Shown here piece after piece: positions 24,436 to 34,247 of a DNA stretch of 64,000 nucleotides. Position 1 is the first letter of the stretch. Each line of letters starts with the position of its first letter. Source of the stretch: Tautonia sp040717455 (lineage in GTDB: Bacteria; Planctomycetota; Planctomycetia; Isosphaerales; Isosphaeraceae). The notes under the pieces were generated by a model, which saw only the letters and a list, made by a program, of their open reading frames with translations, did no database searches and was not told the DNA's origin. The position numbers and the translations under genes are program-made. The stretch lies in NCBI RefSeq assembly GCF_040717455.1, contig NZ_JBFEFH010000026.1:41686-105685 (forward strand). The letters are read 5' to 3'.

Positions 24436-26712
24436 TCACTCGGCCTCGCTCTCGGCGAGGATCGAGCGGTACGCCTCCCGGGCCGCCTCGTAGGCGGCCT
24501 CGGCCGCCTCCCGATCCTCGGGCCGGATCCCCTTGACCTTCTGCGACCAGCACTGATCGACGCTCTTGAGGCACCACTCGGCCGACCGCTTCGAGGCCCG
24601 GACCGGCTCGTCGTCGACCAGGACGAAGATCGGGTTCGTGTGCGAACTGGGGTAGATACGCAGGGCCACCCAGCTCGATCGCTCGATCGGCACGTCGAAC
24701 GTCAGGTCCCGGAACGAGCCGTCGGCCTCGATCTCCTGCCGGGCGACCGGCTCGCCGTTGACGACCACCTCCACCGGCACCCGTCGCGAGTCGTCGATCC
24801 TCGTCCGCTCGACATCCCAGTACGGCTGCTGGCTCAACGGCCGGTTGCGGATCGCCTCGGTCCGCTCCGTCGGCTCCGGTTCCAAGAGGGCGGCCACCGA
24901 GGCGGAGACGCGGACCTGCCTCGCCTCGTCGATCCTCAGCTCGCTGCCGTTTTCGCCCACGGCCACGTCCTCGACCTTGAAATCGGCCAGGTGGCTCCGG
25001 CCGTCGGAGACGTACGAGCGGCCGTCCTTGATCCCCCGGACCCACCGATCGAAGTCCAGCGCGCCGTCGATCTTGACGTACGACCGGCCCAGGCCGACCC
25101 GCTCGCCGTAGATGCAGGGGAAATCGGTCTCGCCGCTGATCACCGCCCGGTAGCCGCAGTTCAGGGTGTGGTACCAGATGTTCAACTCCCACGGGGCCGG
25201 CGTATCCACGCTGGAGATGAAGTCCACCGCGTCCTGGGTCACGGTCACGATGTATTCATTGGCGCCGATCCCGTCGAACGGCGGGATCTCGTAATTCGGC
25301 AACTCCATCGACTCGGTCTGCAGGCCCCAGCCCGAATGCGAGTAGCCGACGACCCCGCCTTGCTCCCTGCCCCACTGCAACACGGGCAGGGTCCAGCTCG
25401 GCCATTCCTCGATCAGGGTCGTGCCCGGGTAGTCGTCCTCGGTCAATCGGAGCAGGCAGAGGTGCCCGGCGTGCGACGAGGGGAAGCCGGAGACCTCCAC
25501 GTCGTATCGCATCAAATAATCGTCGGTCGAGAGCGGGTGGATGTCCCCCTCGAAGAACTCCTTCTGGTAGTACCAGCAGGGGCCCCAGCTCAGGACGCAG
25601 CCGACCGTCAGGTCTTCACCCAGGATATGCCGCATCATATGTTCCGGCTCAACCCCTTCCGTCGGGCTTTCATAGTGGGCACACCCGGCCGCGTGGACGT
25701 GGTGGTCGCCCGAGAACCAGCCCTTCTCGGCCAGGTTCGCCCAGCGTTCCAGCCGGAACGACTCGGTCTGCGTGCCGGCCCCTTCCTCGACATTGATCTG
25801 GCGCGACTTGACCCGATACTCCGGCCCCCGGGTGTACTCGACGTCGAACGTCCCCGGCGGCAGGATGACCGACTCGCCCGAGGCCCGGTAGATCTGCGGG
25901 TGGAAGAAGAAGTCCGGCGCCAGCCGACGGCCAGGAGACGGATAAACACGTCCTCTCGCATCCCGGATCAACAGCGAGGCCATCACCGGCGTGTCGTCCT
26001 CGTCCCGGATGTCGAGCGAGACGACCACGCCCGGCTCACACTGGAACAGGACATCGACGTCGGAGCGGAAGCCGAGGTCCTGGGTCCCCTGGCCGACGTC
26101 GAAGGTCAGCTTCGCCTCGCGGGGGCCGGCGTCCCGGCTGTAGATCTGGATGATCCGGTATTCGAGGGCCAGGCCCGAGAGGGTCGGGTTCATCGGCCGG
26201 TCGTCGAACATGGCGATCTCGGTCCAGCGGTCGGGGATCGACTCGGGCGGGATCGTCTGGTCGGGCGACGGGGAGGCGGTCGACCGGGTGTAGATCGGCG
26301 CCGCGTTCGGGCTGACGACGCGGAGCGGGGCGGTCACGCCCGCCTCGTTGTGGACCTTGACCAAAAAGGCCCGCCAGCCTTGCTGCGTCAAGCTCGGCTC
26401 GGCCGGGCCCTGCTGGGCCTTCACCCGGCTCTCGGGGTTGATCGAGACGCCGACGAGGCAGTAGGGGTCGAGGATCTCCTGGATTGCATCGGAGCCTTCC
26501 GATTCATCCCCCATGACGAACGCCCGTTCCAGCCGGGCCCGTTCCTCCCGGCCGAGCGGCCGGCCGATCACCTCCAGGGCGTCGGCCACGCGGCGCGCCT
26601 GGGCCGCGAGCGGCTGGAGCGGGACGCCGGGAACCCTGGGCAATTCGCCGGCCTCGATCGTCGCCGGGGCCAGCAAGATCAGCACGGCCAGTACGCGGAG
26701 CGGGCCATTCAT
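24436..26712 (-). CDS. CehA/McbA-family metallohydrolase (PHP domain), secreted
   Basis: A 758-residue protein. Signal peptide at residues 1-21 (LRVLAVLILLAPATIEA). An N-terminal beta-rich half (~60-325) leads into the PHP-type metal domain starting GWFSGDHHVHAAGC (around residues 331-342), followed by further His/Asp-bearing stretches: YSHSGWGLQ, GANEYIVTVTQDAVDF, and SGETDFPCIYGERVG. CehA-type enzymes hydrolyse ester or phosphoester bonds using two or three metals. The C-terminal ~200 residues are beta-rich. Substrate unknown; its own promoter probably lies in the 298-bp gap to the divergent AsmA-like gene. Confidence 0.85.
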   Translation of the reverse strand: MNGPLRVLAVLILLAPATIEAGELPRVPGVPLQPLAAQARRVADALEVIGRPLGREERARLERAFVMGDESEGSDAIQEILDPYCLVGVSINPESRVKAQQGPAEPSLTQQGWRAFLVKVHNEAGVTAPLRVVSPNAAPIYTRSTASPSPDQTIPPESIPDRWTEIAMFDDRPMNPTLSGLALEYRIIQIYSRDAGPREAKLTFDVGQGTQDLGFRSDVDVLFQCEPGVVVSLDIRDEDDTPVMASLLIRDARGRVYPSPGRRLAPDFFFHPQIYRASGESVILPPGTFDVEYTRGPEYRVKSRQINVEEGAGTQTESFRLERWANLAEKGWFSGDHHVHAAGCAHYESPTEGVEPEHMMRHILGEDLTVGCVLSWGPCWYYQKEFFEGDIHPLSTDDYLMRYDVEVSGFPSSHAGHLCLLRLTEDDYPGTTLIEEWPSWTLPVLQWGREQGGVVGYSHSGWGLQTESMELPNYEIPPFDGIGANEYIVTVTQDAVDFISSVDTPAPWELNIWYHTLNCGYRAVISGETDFPCIYGERVGLGRSYVKIDGALDFDRWVRGIKDGRSYVSDGRSHLADFKVEDVAVGENGSELRIDEARQVRVSASVAALLEPEPTERTEAIRNRPLSQQPYWDVERTRIDDSRRVPVEVVVNGEPVARQEIEADGSFRDLTFDVPIERSSWVALRIYPSSHTNPIFVLVDDEPVRASKRSAEWCLKSVDQCWSQKVKGIRPEDREAAEAAYEAAREAYRSILAESEAE

Positions 26713-27010
26713 CGGGGAATCCTCCGGGGAACGTGCACCGAGCCTTGGAATCAGGAACGTCTCGGCCGACTCGTGAGGGGTGACCGGCTCGATGGCCGAG
26801 GGTCGATCACCGCCCGCCGGGGCCGATCGGTCGCATCGCCGAGGCTAGCCGGGGCGCCGGGCCGATGCAACCGACCGCCCTCGAAGTTCCGCTTGCCGGC
26901 TCCGACGGCTTGGGGTATGGTCCCCGCGACATTCCGGGGCGACGACCCGCGCCGCTCTCGTTGGCGGGCGGAGAGGCTCCGCGTCCCCTTCGGGCCTACG
27001 GAGGCTCGCC

Positions 27011-28297
27011 ATGCGAGGTCCGAGACGCCGGCTCCTCGGCCGACGTTGGCTGATCGCCCTGGTGGTGGCCCCGCCGCTGTTCTGGACGGCCGTGCTGACG
27101 TTCGTGCCGACCGACTGGGCCCGACGCGCCATCGAGGATCGGGTCGAGCGCATCACCGGCTGCCCGGCCCGGCTGGAGCATGTCCGGTTCGGCCCGCTCG
27201 GCGGGATCCACCTGAGCGGCCTGGCGATCCTGGAGCCGGGCCAGTCGGCCGACGAGCGGACCGCCCCCTGGGTCGAGGCCGGCTCGGTCCGGGTGGATCT
27301 GAGCCTCGGGGCCTTGCTGGTCGGCCGGGGAGAACCGAGCCGAGTCGACGTGGGCGACCTCTCGCTCCGCCTGGCCCGCGACCGGGACGGGCAGTTCCCC
27401 CCCTGGCTCTTCCTCCAGAACGCCGAGCCTCCCGAGCTTTCGGTCATCGACGACCCGGCGGGCGGTTCCCAGACGCGGGGGCCGATTTCCTTCCGGCTCG
27501 CCCGGGGGCGGATCGTCTACGTCGACGCCCAGGTGGCCACGACGGTGGCGATCGACGACCTGAAATGCTCGGGGACCTGGTGGCCCTCGGTCGTCGAGAT
27601 CGACGACCTGCGCGGGACGCTCAACGGCGGGACCTTCGCCCTGGCCGCCGAGATCGAGCGCGGGCCGGCCCCGGCCTTCATGGGGCACCTGGAGGCCCGG
27701 GGGGTGCAGGTCGGCTCGAACCTGGGGCTGCTGACGTACCTGGTCCCGTACCTGGCCGGGACCTCGGAGCAACTCGACGGCAAGCTCGACCTCGACCTCG
27801 AACTGAAGGGGCAGGGGAGCACCGGCGGGGAGATCCGCGACTCCCTGAGCGGCCGGGGGATGGTCCAGATCGACCCGATCCGCCTGGAAGGCTCGTCGCT
27901 GCTGATCGACCTGGCCCGGATCATGCCGGTGACCCAGTACGGCAAGGTCGGCTCGCTCCGGAGCGAGTTCTCGATCGACGACCGCCGCATCCTGAGCCGG
28001 AAGATCCAGCTCAACCTGGGGGGCACGCCGATCGTCCTGGCCGGCGGGTCGGCCTTCGACGGCCGGATCCATTATCAGCTCGACACCTCGCCCCTGGCCG
28101 GGAAGATCGGCCCGGACATGCTGGCCCTGCTCGCCGACGCCGGGCTCTCGCCCGAGGACCTGCTCGACCTGAAGATCACCGGCTCGATCGACCAGCCCCA
28201 GGTGCACGTCGGCCGGGTGACCATCAACGCCCGGCAGGACGGCCGATCGACGCTCGACGCCATCACCCGCCGGATCCGGGAACGCCTGCGCCGCTGA
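27011..28297 (+). CDS. AsmA-like envelope protein
   Basis: A 428-residue protein with an N-terminal membrane anchor (WLIALVVAPPLFWTAVLTFVPTDWARR, residues ~13-40). A long beta-rich domain follows, with the AsmA/TamB-type N-terminal chorein-like text (AIEDRVERITGCPARLEHVRFGPLGGIHLSGLAI) and the C-terminal LDLDLELKGQGSTGGEIRDSLSGRGMVQI...GSSLLIDLARI segment typical of AsmA_2 domains. Proteins of this group bridge inner and outer membrane in lipid transport. An Arg-rich C-terminus (RRIRERLRR) ends the protein. Confidence 0.8.
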   Translation: MRGPRRRLLGRRWLIALVVAPPLFWTAVLTFVPTDWARRAIEDRVERITGCPARLEHVRFGPLGGIHLSGLAILEPGQSADERTAPWVEAGSVRVDLSLGALLVGRGEPSRVDVGDLSLRLARDRDGQFPPWLFLQNAEPPELSVIDDPAGGSQTRGPISFRLARGRIVYVDAQVATTVAIDDLKCSGTWWPSVVEIDDLRGTLNGGTFALAAEIERGPAPAFMGHLEARGVQVGSNLGLLTYLVPYLAGTSEQLDGKLDLDLELKGQGSTGGEIRDSLSGRGMVQIDPIRLEGSSLLIDLARIMPVTQYGKVGSLRSEFSIDDRRILSRKIQLNLGGTPIVLAGGSAFDGRIHYQLDTSPLAGKIGPDMLALLADAGLSPEDLLDLKITGSIDQPQVHVGRVTINARQDGRSTLDAITRRIRERLRR

Positions 28298-28461
28298 TCG
28301 CCGGCCCGAGGCCCGGGCGCGGGCCTTCGATCGGCCGGGAGGCGGGATCGTTGTGGAGCCCCCCGGGGGGTGCTACGATGCCGGTCGGCCTCGGCCCCCC
28401 GATTCCCAGCGATTCCCCAGATGCGGCCGATGCCCGATCTTCCCCAGGAGACCACGACGCG

Positions 28462-29184
28462 ATGAACTCCCTGATGAATCTCCCCGGACGCCTGGCGGCG
28501 AGCGCCCTGCTGGCGATCGGCCTCGGCATGCCGGCCCTGGCCGACGACGACGAGGCGATCGACGTGACCGAGGGCGGCGAGCAGATCGTCCTGCTGCAGG
28601 ACGACTCGCTCGACAACTGGGCCATCCACGTCGACCCCCGGACCGAGCCTTACAGCCCCGAGTCGAAGGCCGAGGGGATCTTCACGGTCGAGGACGGCCT
28701 GCTCGACGTCACCGGCGAGCGCTTCGCCTGCCTGACGACCAGGGAGGCATACAAGAATTACCACCTGGTCCTCGAATTCAAGTGGGGCGAGAAGAAGTGG
28801 GCCCCGCGGGCCGACGTGATCCGGGACTCGGGGATCCTGATGCACTGCGTCGGGCCGGACAAGATCTGGACGACCTCGATCGAGTGCCAGATCCAGGAGG
28901 GGGACTGCGGCGACTTCTTCATGGTCGGCAACACGACCCTGACCGTCGACGGCGAGACCAAGACCGGCGGCCGGTTCATCAAGTCGCCCGACGCCGAGAA
29001 GCCCAACGGCGAGTGGAACACGATCGAGGTCATCTGCGACGGCGACCGGATCACCAACATCGTCAACGGCACGGTCGTCAACGACGGCACCGGCGCCAGC
29101 GTGACCGCCGGCCGGATCGCCTTGCAGTCCGAAGGGGCCGAGGTCTTCTACCGCAACGTCATCCTGAAGCCGATCGAGCGCTGA
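28462..29184 (+). CDS. DUF1080 (3-keto-disaccharide hydrolase-like) secreted protein
   Basis: A 240-residue protein starting at ATG 28462; the frame is open for kilobases upstream by chance, but this start gives a signal peptide (MNSLMNLPGRLAASALLAIGLGMPALA) with an AGGAG in the leader. The body is a concanavalin-like beta sandwich with DUF1080 hallmarks: LLQDDSLDNW, YHLVLEFKWGEKKWAP, DSGILMHCVG, IECQIQEGDCGDFFMVG, GEWNTIEVICDGDRITNIVNG, GRIALQSEGAEVFYRNV. These proteins are plentiful in Planctomycetes and tied to glycan breakdown. Confidence 0.88.
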   Translation: MNSLMNLPGRLAASALLAIGLGMPALADDDEAIDVTEGGEQIVLLQDDSLDNWAIHVDPRTEPYSPESKAEGIFTVEDGLLDVTGERFACLTTREAYKNYHLVLEFKWGEKKWAPRADVIRDSGILMHCVGPDKIWTTSIECQIQEGDCGDFFMVGNTTLTVDGETKTGGRFIKSPDAEKPNGEWNTIEVICDGDRITNIVNGTVVNDGTGASVTAGRIALQSEGAEVFYRNVILKPIER

Positions 29185-29202
29185 TTGGCCCGAGTGATCG
29201 GC

Positions 29203-29238
29203 CGGCCGGCCCTCGCCCAGAACGACGAGGGCCGGCCG
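29203..29238 (+). terminator. 13-bp perfect hairpin after the DUF1080 gene
   Basis: CGGCCGGCCCTCG (29203-29215) and its exact complement at 29226-29238 flank a 10-base loop, 19 bases past the stop codon. No U-run follows. Confidence 0.6.
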
Positions 29239-29307
29239 CCCTCGATCGGTCGACGGGGGTTTCCCCAGACGTATTCCGTCGTTCGGCGGCGTTGGAGGCT
29301 CGCGGTC

Positions 29308-29568
29308 ATGGCGACGTCGCCGCAGTTGCCTGAGCAGGACGCCTCCGACCGCTGGCACTGCCCGGCGTTCGACCGCGTCATCGAGAGTGGTTTGTGCTGG
29401 GAGTGCAGTATGGCCGGGCATGGCGGGCCATCCGACACGGCCGAGTGGTTGCGCAGGTGGGCAGCCGGCTCCCGGTTCGGCTCCGTGGCCGGGTTCCAGG
29501 CCGTGTGTGCCGGTTGCCCGCATCGCCCGTGGCACCAGTCGACGGACCAGCCGGGGGACACTGCGTAA
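29308..29568 (+). CDS. Small Cys-rich protein, putative metal-binding
   Basis: 86 residues from the ATG at 29308, with GGAGG 12 bases upstream. Six Cys residues in three groups (RWHCPAFDRV, SGLCWECSMAG, FQAVCAGCPHRPW) suggest a zinc-ribbon or iron-sulfur site. An open frame extends further upstream through the hairpin and is not protein-like. Function unknown; no partner genes. Confidence 0.55.
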   Translation: MATSPQLPEQDASDRWHCPAFDRVIESGLCWECSMAGHGGPSDTAEWLRRWAAGSRFGSVAGFQAVCAGCPHRPWHQSTDQPGDTA

Positions 29569-29662
29569 CCGCTCCTCGTGCCGCAGCAAACCCGGCCCGC
29601 CGCGGCGCTCACGGGTCACATCGAGGCTCGTCTCGGCGGGCCGGTCCGCTGAGCTTCGTCGG

Positions 29663-30316
29663 CTATGAGACCCTCGACATGATCTTCCGCCTGCTCCGAC
29701 GCACGAGGCCGATGGTCGCGACGGCGCCGATGCCGCAGAGGGCGAGGGTGGAGGGCTCGGGGATCATGAGGATCTGGCCCCGGATCTCGCCGGCGGGGAA
29801 CTGCCTGGTGTGGAAGTTCAGGTAGGTCTGGCCCGCCAGGAGGTTCGGGATCTGGGCCGCGAGGGTGGTGTTGCGCCCTTCGGTGAGGTCCCACTTGCTG
29901 CTGATCACCCCCCCGACCCCGCTCGCGAACGGGGTGACGACGACATCGTTGGGGTTGTCGTCGTTGAAGGGGGAGCCGAAGAACCCGAAGACGACGGGGG
30001 CGTTGACCCCCGGGCCCGCGGGGCTGTGGATATGGGCCGCGACGAGGTCGTCGTTGGTGTCGGCGGTTTGCGACCCGGTGAAGTCGATGTTGAAGACCGT
30101 GACGGAGAAGGACAGGGCGGTCATGTCCGCGTTCAGGACCAGGCTGGCGTTGCCGAAGGATTCCGGTCGCGGATCGTCGGTGTCGGTCAGGAAGTCTCCC
30201 TGGCTCGTCTCCTGATCGTGCGACAGGATGGCGTAGAAGAGTGTCTCGGCCTGCCCGGCTGAAGCCGTCGCCAGGACGATGAAAAGGGCCGAGATCGCCG
30301 CGTTGCCTCGAACCAT
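29663..30316 (-). CDS. CHRD-domain protein with PEP-CTERM sorting signal
   Basis: A 217-residue protein. Signal peptide 1-23 (AISALFIVLATASAGQAE). A CHRD domain follows (NADMTALSFSVTVFN ... DLVAAHIHSPAGPGVNAPVVFGFF ... YLNFHTRQFPAGEIRGQI), then the C-terminal tripartite PEP-CTERM signal: IPEPSTLALCGIGAVATIGLVRRSRRK (motif, helix, Arg cluster). Such tails are processed by an exosortase/archaeosortase-like enzyme, not present here. Start has GAGGAG upstream. Function: exported, probably matrix or surface-linked. Confidence 0.88.
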   Translation of the reverse strand: MVRGNAAISALFIVLATASAGQAETLFYAILSHDQETSQGDFLTDTDDPRPESFGNASLVLNADMTALSFSVTVFNIDFTGSQTADTNDDLVAAHIHSPAGPGVNAPVVFGFFGSPFNDDNPNDVVVTPFASGVGGVISSKWDLTEGRNTTLAAQIPNLLAGQTYLNFHTRQFPAGEIRGQILMIPEPSTLALCGIGAVATIGLVRRSRRKIMSRVS

Positions 30317-30918
30317 CGCAGGGGCTCCTCAAAAAAAAATGGAGGGGCAGGGGAGGCGGCGGGGCCTGCCCGACTCGGCGGGCGCCCTGATCCGCCCCCT
30401 GCCTCACTTTCGTTAGCAGAACCGGCATCAAGAGACACTTGAAATCCTGCCGCGTCCCGAAAAAGGGACTGGCCGAACCGCGAGGGACCGGGGACTCGGG
30501 GGGCGGGGGGGACTGCGGAGGAAGAGATGCCGGCCCTGCGCCCGGACAATGCCCCGCAGGAGGCGGCGCGAGGAGAAGGATCGCGCAGGGCGACCGTCTC
30601 GTCACAATCGGCGCAATCGCCCAGCTCGGCCGCATCTTCCCCGATTTCGTTCGGCGTGGGACTTGTTGCGTGCGGGGGAATTCGTCAGGATTGAAGGGCA
30701 TGAATGATCTGGAGAATCGGTACCGATCCGGATCGCTTGCCGCTTCGTAGAGAGATACGAGACTCGACACGAGCCGCCCGCCCAACTCGTTCCCGCGGTG
30801 ATCGCCGACCGACCGCTTGCCTCCTCTCCCCAGGTGGTCCGGGAATCGGGTCCTCGTCCGTCGTCCGAGAACGCTTCGAGCCTTCCTCCACGTTGATTGA
30901 CCCCCGTAGAGAGACGCC
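30317..30918. other. 602-bp gene-free region between divergent genes
   Basis: Upstream region of both the CHRD gene (minus) and the metalloprotease gene (plus). Contains a nine-base A run near 30328-30337 in the CHRD leader. I see no convincing gene or hairpin; the plus-strand frame at 30439-30750 has no homology-like texture. Confidence 0.5.
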
Positions 30919-33900
30919 ATGATGATGCGCTTCCCGAGTTTCGGGTCCCGCTGGCTGGCTCCGATGCTTGGCCTTGCCCTGCTGAGCGGCGGGCTGGCCT
31001 CGCAGGCGATCGGCCAGCAGGAGGAGTCCCCCTCCGAGTTCCCGTCCGGCCCGATCCCGACCGGCCTGCCCCCGGAGATCATGGCCCGGCTGGCCTCGGG
31101 AGGGGCGAACGGCAACCAGGCCAAGCCCGACGACTTCCCGCCGCTCGACAAGGTGATCGAGGGGTACGAGAAGGTCGTCTCGATGCTCGACGGCAAGCCG
31201 AGCTTCTTCAACATCTGGGTCCGCAAGCGCGACGGCCAGATGCTGGCCGAGCTGCCCCGCGAGTACATGAGGCAGAAGCACTACATCGCCCTGACCGTGG
31301 CCAGCGGCGAGCGGTTCGCCGGCCTGCAGGCGGGCGACATGTACGTCTACTGGAAGCCGTACGACAAGCGCCTGGCTTTGATCCAGCCGAACGTCGAGGT
31401 GCGATCGACGGGCGACAACGAGTCGAAGGCGTCGGTCCAGCGGCTCTTCACCGACCGGGTCCTGCTCGACATCCCGATTTTGACGATCGTCCCGCAGGGC
31501 GGCCCGGTGATCGACCTGGACGAGCTGCTCGTCGGCCAGGCGGCGAAGTTCTTCGGCAACAGCGTCCGGATCAGCAACCCGAGGCTGGCGGCGATCAAGA
31601 CGGCCAAGGCGTTCGAGCAGAACGTCGAGCTGGCCTTCGAGGTGCCGATGGAGGACGGGCAGCTCCGGACCCTGCACTACTCGATCAGCCTCATCCCCGA
31701 GAACACGGGATACCGCGTCCGGAAGGCCGACGAGCGCGTCGGCTACTTCACGACGGCCTACTCCGACCTGGGCAAGTTCGCCGAGGGGGAGAACCGGGTC
31801 CGCTACGTCAACCGCTGGCACCTGGAGAAGGCCGACCCGAGCCTGAAGGTCAGCCCGCCGAAGCAGCCGATCGTCTTCTACATCGAGCACACGACGCCGA
31901 TCCGCTACCGCCGATGGGTCCGCGAGGGTGTGCTCTACTGGAACAAGGCGTTCGAGAACGTCGGCTTCTCCAACGCGATCGAGGTCTACTACCAGGACGC
32001 CGCCTCGGGCGCCCACATGGAGAAGGACCCGGAGGACGTCCGGTACAACTTCATCCGGTGGCTGAACAACGACGTCGGCACGGCGATCGGCCCGAGCCGG
32101 GTCAACCCCCTGACCGGCCAGATCCTCGACGCCGACATCATCCTGACCGACGGCTGGATCCGGGCCTTCTGGCGCGACTTCAACCAGGAGCTGCCGAAGA
32201 TGGCCATGGAGGGGTTCAGCCCCGAGGCCATGGCCTGGCTCGACGCCAACCCGAAGTGGGACCCCCGCATCCGGATGGCCCCGCCGGCCGACCGCGACCT
32301 CTTGATCGCCCAGCGGGCCATGCGAGGCCCCCAGCCGCTCGGCGGGCACCCGGCCGGCTACGTCGACCCGACCCTGATGGGGGACAACGAGTTCGACGGC
32401 CTGATCGGCCGGATGAGCCAGGTCAACGGCCTCTGCCTGGCCGCCTCGGGACGCGCCCGGGACGTGGCCGCCCTCCGGCTGCACCTGGCGACGCTCGACG
32501 ACGGCCACGGTCACAATCACGCCGCCCCGGCCGAAGGGGACAAGGACAAGGAGAAGGACGGCGAGAAGCCCAAGGACGAGCCGGAGCCGAAGGAGATGCT
32601 CGACGGCATCCCCGAGGAGTTCATCGGCCCCTTGCTGGCGGATCTGGTGGCGCACGAGGTCGGCCACACGCTCGGCCTGCGGCACAACTTCAAGGCGTCG
32701 GGCCTGTACACCCTGAAGGAGATCAACAGCAACGCCCTGAAGGGCCAGAAGCCGTTCACCGGATCGGTGATGGACTATAATCCCGTGAACATCAACATGG
32801 AATCGGGAGAGGTCCAGGGCGACTGGACGATGATCGACATCGGCCCGTATGACATGTGGGCCATTGAATACGGCTATACGACCGACGAGAAGGACCTGAA
32901 GAAGGTCCTCTCCCGGGTGTCTGAGCCGGAGCTGGCCTACGGGACCGACGAGGACACCGGCGGGCCCGACCCGTTGGCCCGGCGCTACGACTTCTCGAAG
33001 GACCCGCTCGACTACGCCGAGAACCAGATGCGGCTGGCCCGGTATCACCGCGAGCGGCTGCTGGAGAAGTTCGTCGACGACGGCGACAGCTGGGCCAAGG
33101 CCCGTCGCGGCTACGAGATGACCCTGGGCTTCCAGGTCTCGTCCCTGAACATGCTCGCCGGCTGGGTCGGCGGGGCGCACGTCAACCGCGACAAGAAGGG
33201 GGACCCGGGCGACCGCGACCCGATCGAGGTCGTCCCCGTGGCCCAGCAGCGCGCCGCCCTGGCGTTCATCATCGAGAACGCCTTCAAGGACGACGCCTTC
33301 GGCCTGACCCCCGAGTTGCTCCGGCGGATGTCGGTCGACAAGTGGCTCGACGGCGACGGCTACCGTTCGGCCCTGAACGACGAGCCGACCTGGCCGATCC
33401 ACGACCGGATCATCGGCATTCAGGCGTCGGCCCTGACGATGCTGATGAACCCGACCACGTTGCGGCGGGTCTATGACAATGAGTTCCGGATCCCGAGCGA
33501 CCAGGACGCCCTGACCCTGCCCGAGCTGCTCGAGACCGTGGGCGAGGCGATCTGGACCGAGCTGGAGGAGCCGGGCGAGGGGCCGTTCACCGACCGCAAG
33601 CCGATGGTCTCCAGCCTGCGCCGCAACCTCCAGCGCGAGCATCTCGACCGCCTGATCGACCTGACCCTGCCCAGCGGCGGGACCGGGGCGGCCCAGAAGC
33701 CGATCTCGAACCTCGCCCAGATGGAGCTCCGCGAGCTAAAGGAGAAGGCGACGAAGGTGCTCGACGCCACCAACGGCTCGGCCGACTCCTACACGAGGGC
33801 CCACCTGCTGGAGACCGTCGATCTGATCGACCGGGCTCTCGACGCCCAGGTGATTTACAACACTCAGGACCTCTTGCCCACCTCGGGCCGCCCGATGGTC

Positions 33901-33936
33901 CTCTTCGGCGAGCAGGGCGTGCCGTCCTCTCGCTGA
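30919..33936 (+). CDS. Secreted zinc-dependent metalloprotease (DUF5117/DUF4953 type)
   Basis: A 1005-residue protein. Signal peptide ~1-32 (MLGLALLSGGLASQAIGQ). N-terminal DUF5117-type domain (LAELPREYMRQKHYIALTVASGERFAGLQAGDMYVYWKPYDKRLALIQPNV) leads to the metzincin-like catalytic site HEVGHTLGLRHNF with zinc ligands His579, His583, His589 and catalytic Glu580; a probable Met-turn follows at SVMDYNPVNI. A His/Lys/Glu-rich linker (GHGHNHAAPAEGDKDKEKDGEKPKDE) precedes the motif. The C-terminal ~330 residues are helical. Large secreted proteases of this type are frequent in Planctomycetes and Bacteroidetes. Followed by a terminator-like hairpin. Confidence 0.88.
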   Translation: MMMRFPSFGSRWLAPMLGLALLSGGLASQAIGQQEESPSEFPSGPIPTGLPPEIMARLASGGANGNQAKPDDFPPLDKVIEGYEKVVSMLDGKPSFFNIWVRKRDGQMLAELPREYMRQKHYIALTVASGERFAGLQAGDMYVYWKPYDKRLALIQPNVEVRSTGDNESKASVQRLFTDRVLLDIPILTIVPQGGPVIDLDELLVGQAAKFFGNSVRISNPRLAAIKTAKAFEQNVELAFEVPMEDGQLRTLHYSISLIPENTGYRVRKADERVGYFTTAYSDLGKFAEGENRVRYVNRWHLEKADPSLKVSPPKQPIVFYIEHTTPIRYRRWVREGVLYWNKAFENVGFSNAIEVYYQDAASGAHMEKDPEDVRYNFIRWLNNDVGTAIGPSRVNPLTGQILDADIILTDGWIRAFWRDFNQELPKMAMEGFSPEAMAWLDANPKWDPRIRMAPPADRDLLIAQRAMRGPQPLGGHPAGYVDPTLMGDNEFDGLIGRMSQVNGLCLAASGRARDVAALRLHLATLDDGHGHNHAAPAEGDKDKEKDGEKPKDEPEPKEMLDGIPEEFIGPLLADLVAHEVGHTLGLRHNFKASGLYTLKEINSNALKGQKPFTGSVMDYNPVNINMESGEVQGDWTMIDIGPYDMWAIEYGYTTDEKDLKKVLSRVSEPELAYGTDEDTGGPDPLARRYDFSKDPLDYAENQMRLARYHRERLLEKFVDDGDSWAKARRGYEMTLGFQVSSLNMLAGWVGGAHVNRDKKGDPGDRDPIEVVPVAQQRAALAFIIENAFKDDAFGLTPELLRRMSVDKWLDGDGYRSALNDEPTWPIHDRIIGIQASALTMLMNPTTLRRVYDNEFRIPSDQDALTLPELLETVGEAIWTELEEPGEGPFTDRKPMVSSLRRNLQREHLDRLIDLTLPSGGTGAAQKPISNLAQMELRELKEKATKVLDATNGSADSYTRAHLLETVDLIDRALDAQVIYNTQDLLPTSGRPMVLFGEQGVPSSR

Positions 33937-34004
33937 GTCTCGGAGCAGGTCGGGGCGCCGTCAATCGAATCGCCCCGACCGAGTGATTGGTGTCTTGACA
34001 ACGG

Positions 34005-34044
34005 CCGGAGACGATCCTCGATTGCCGACGAGGATTGTCTCCGG
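34005..34044 (+). terminator. 16-bp hairpin after the metalloprotease gene
   Basis: Arms 34005-34020 and 34029-34044 pair at 15 of 16 positions plus one G-U, with an 8-base loop, 69 bases past the stop codon. TGTCGTTTCC follows, a weak T-tract. The rest of 33937-34247 holds nothing else visible. Confidence 0.65.
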
Positions 34045-34247
34045 TGTCGTTTCCGGGGAAGCGTTTCGCTCGGCCTCTCGGGCCGAGCTTGACCGTTTGA
34101 GTCCGTCCGGGTAGAGAACGCTGTCCCGGTCTCTCGAAGCTCGTTCGCGCCGTCTGCTCGGGCGATCGGGCCTCGAACGGATTGATCGAAGCAGGTCAAA
34201 CGGAAGTGCCTGCCGAGGACCGACCGGCCGCCAGGAGGAAACCGGCG

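Noticed and set aside
24406..29184. A 1592-codon plus-strand open frame
   Set aside because: Most of it is antisense to the CehA-like gene or out of frame with the AsmA-like gene, and the text is Arg/Pro/Asp-rich. Only its last 240 codons (from 28462) are a real gene.
30685..33642. A 985-codon minus-strand open frame
   Set aside because: It is antisense to the metalloprotease; absence of stops is a by-product of high GC at third positions.
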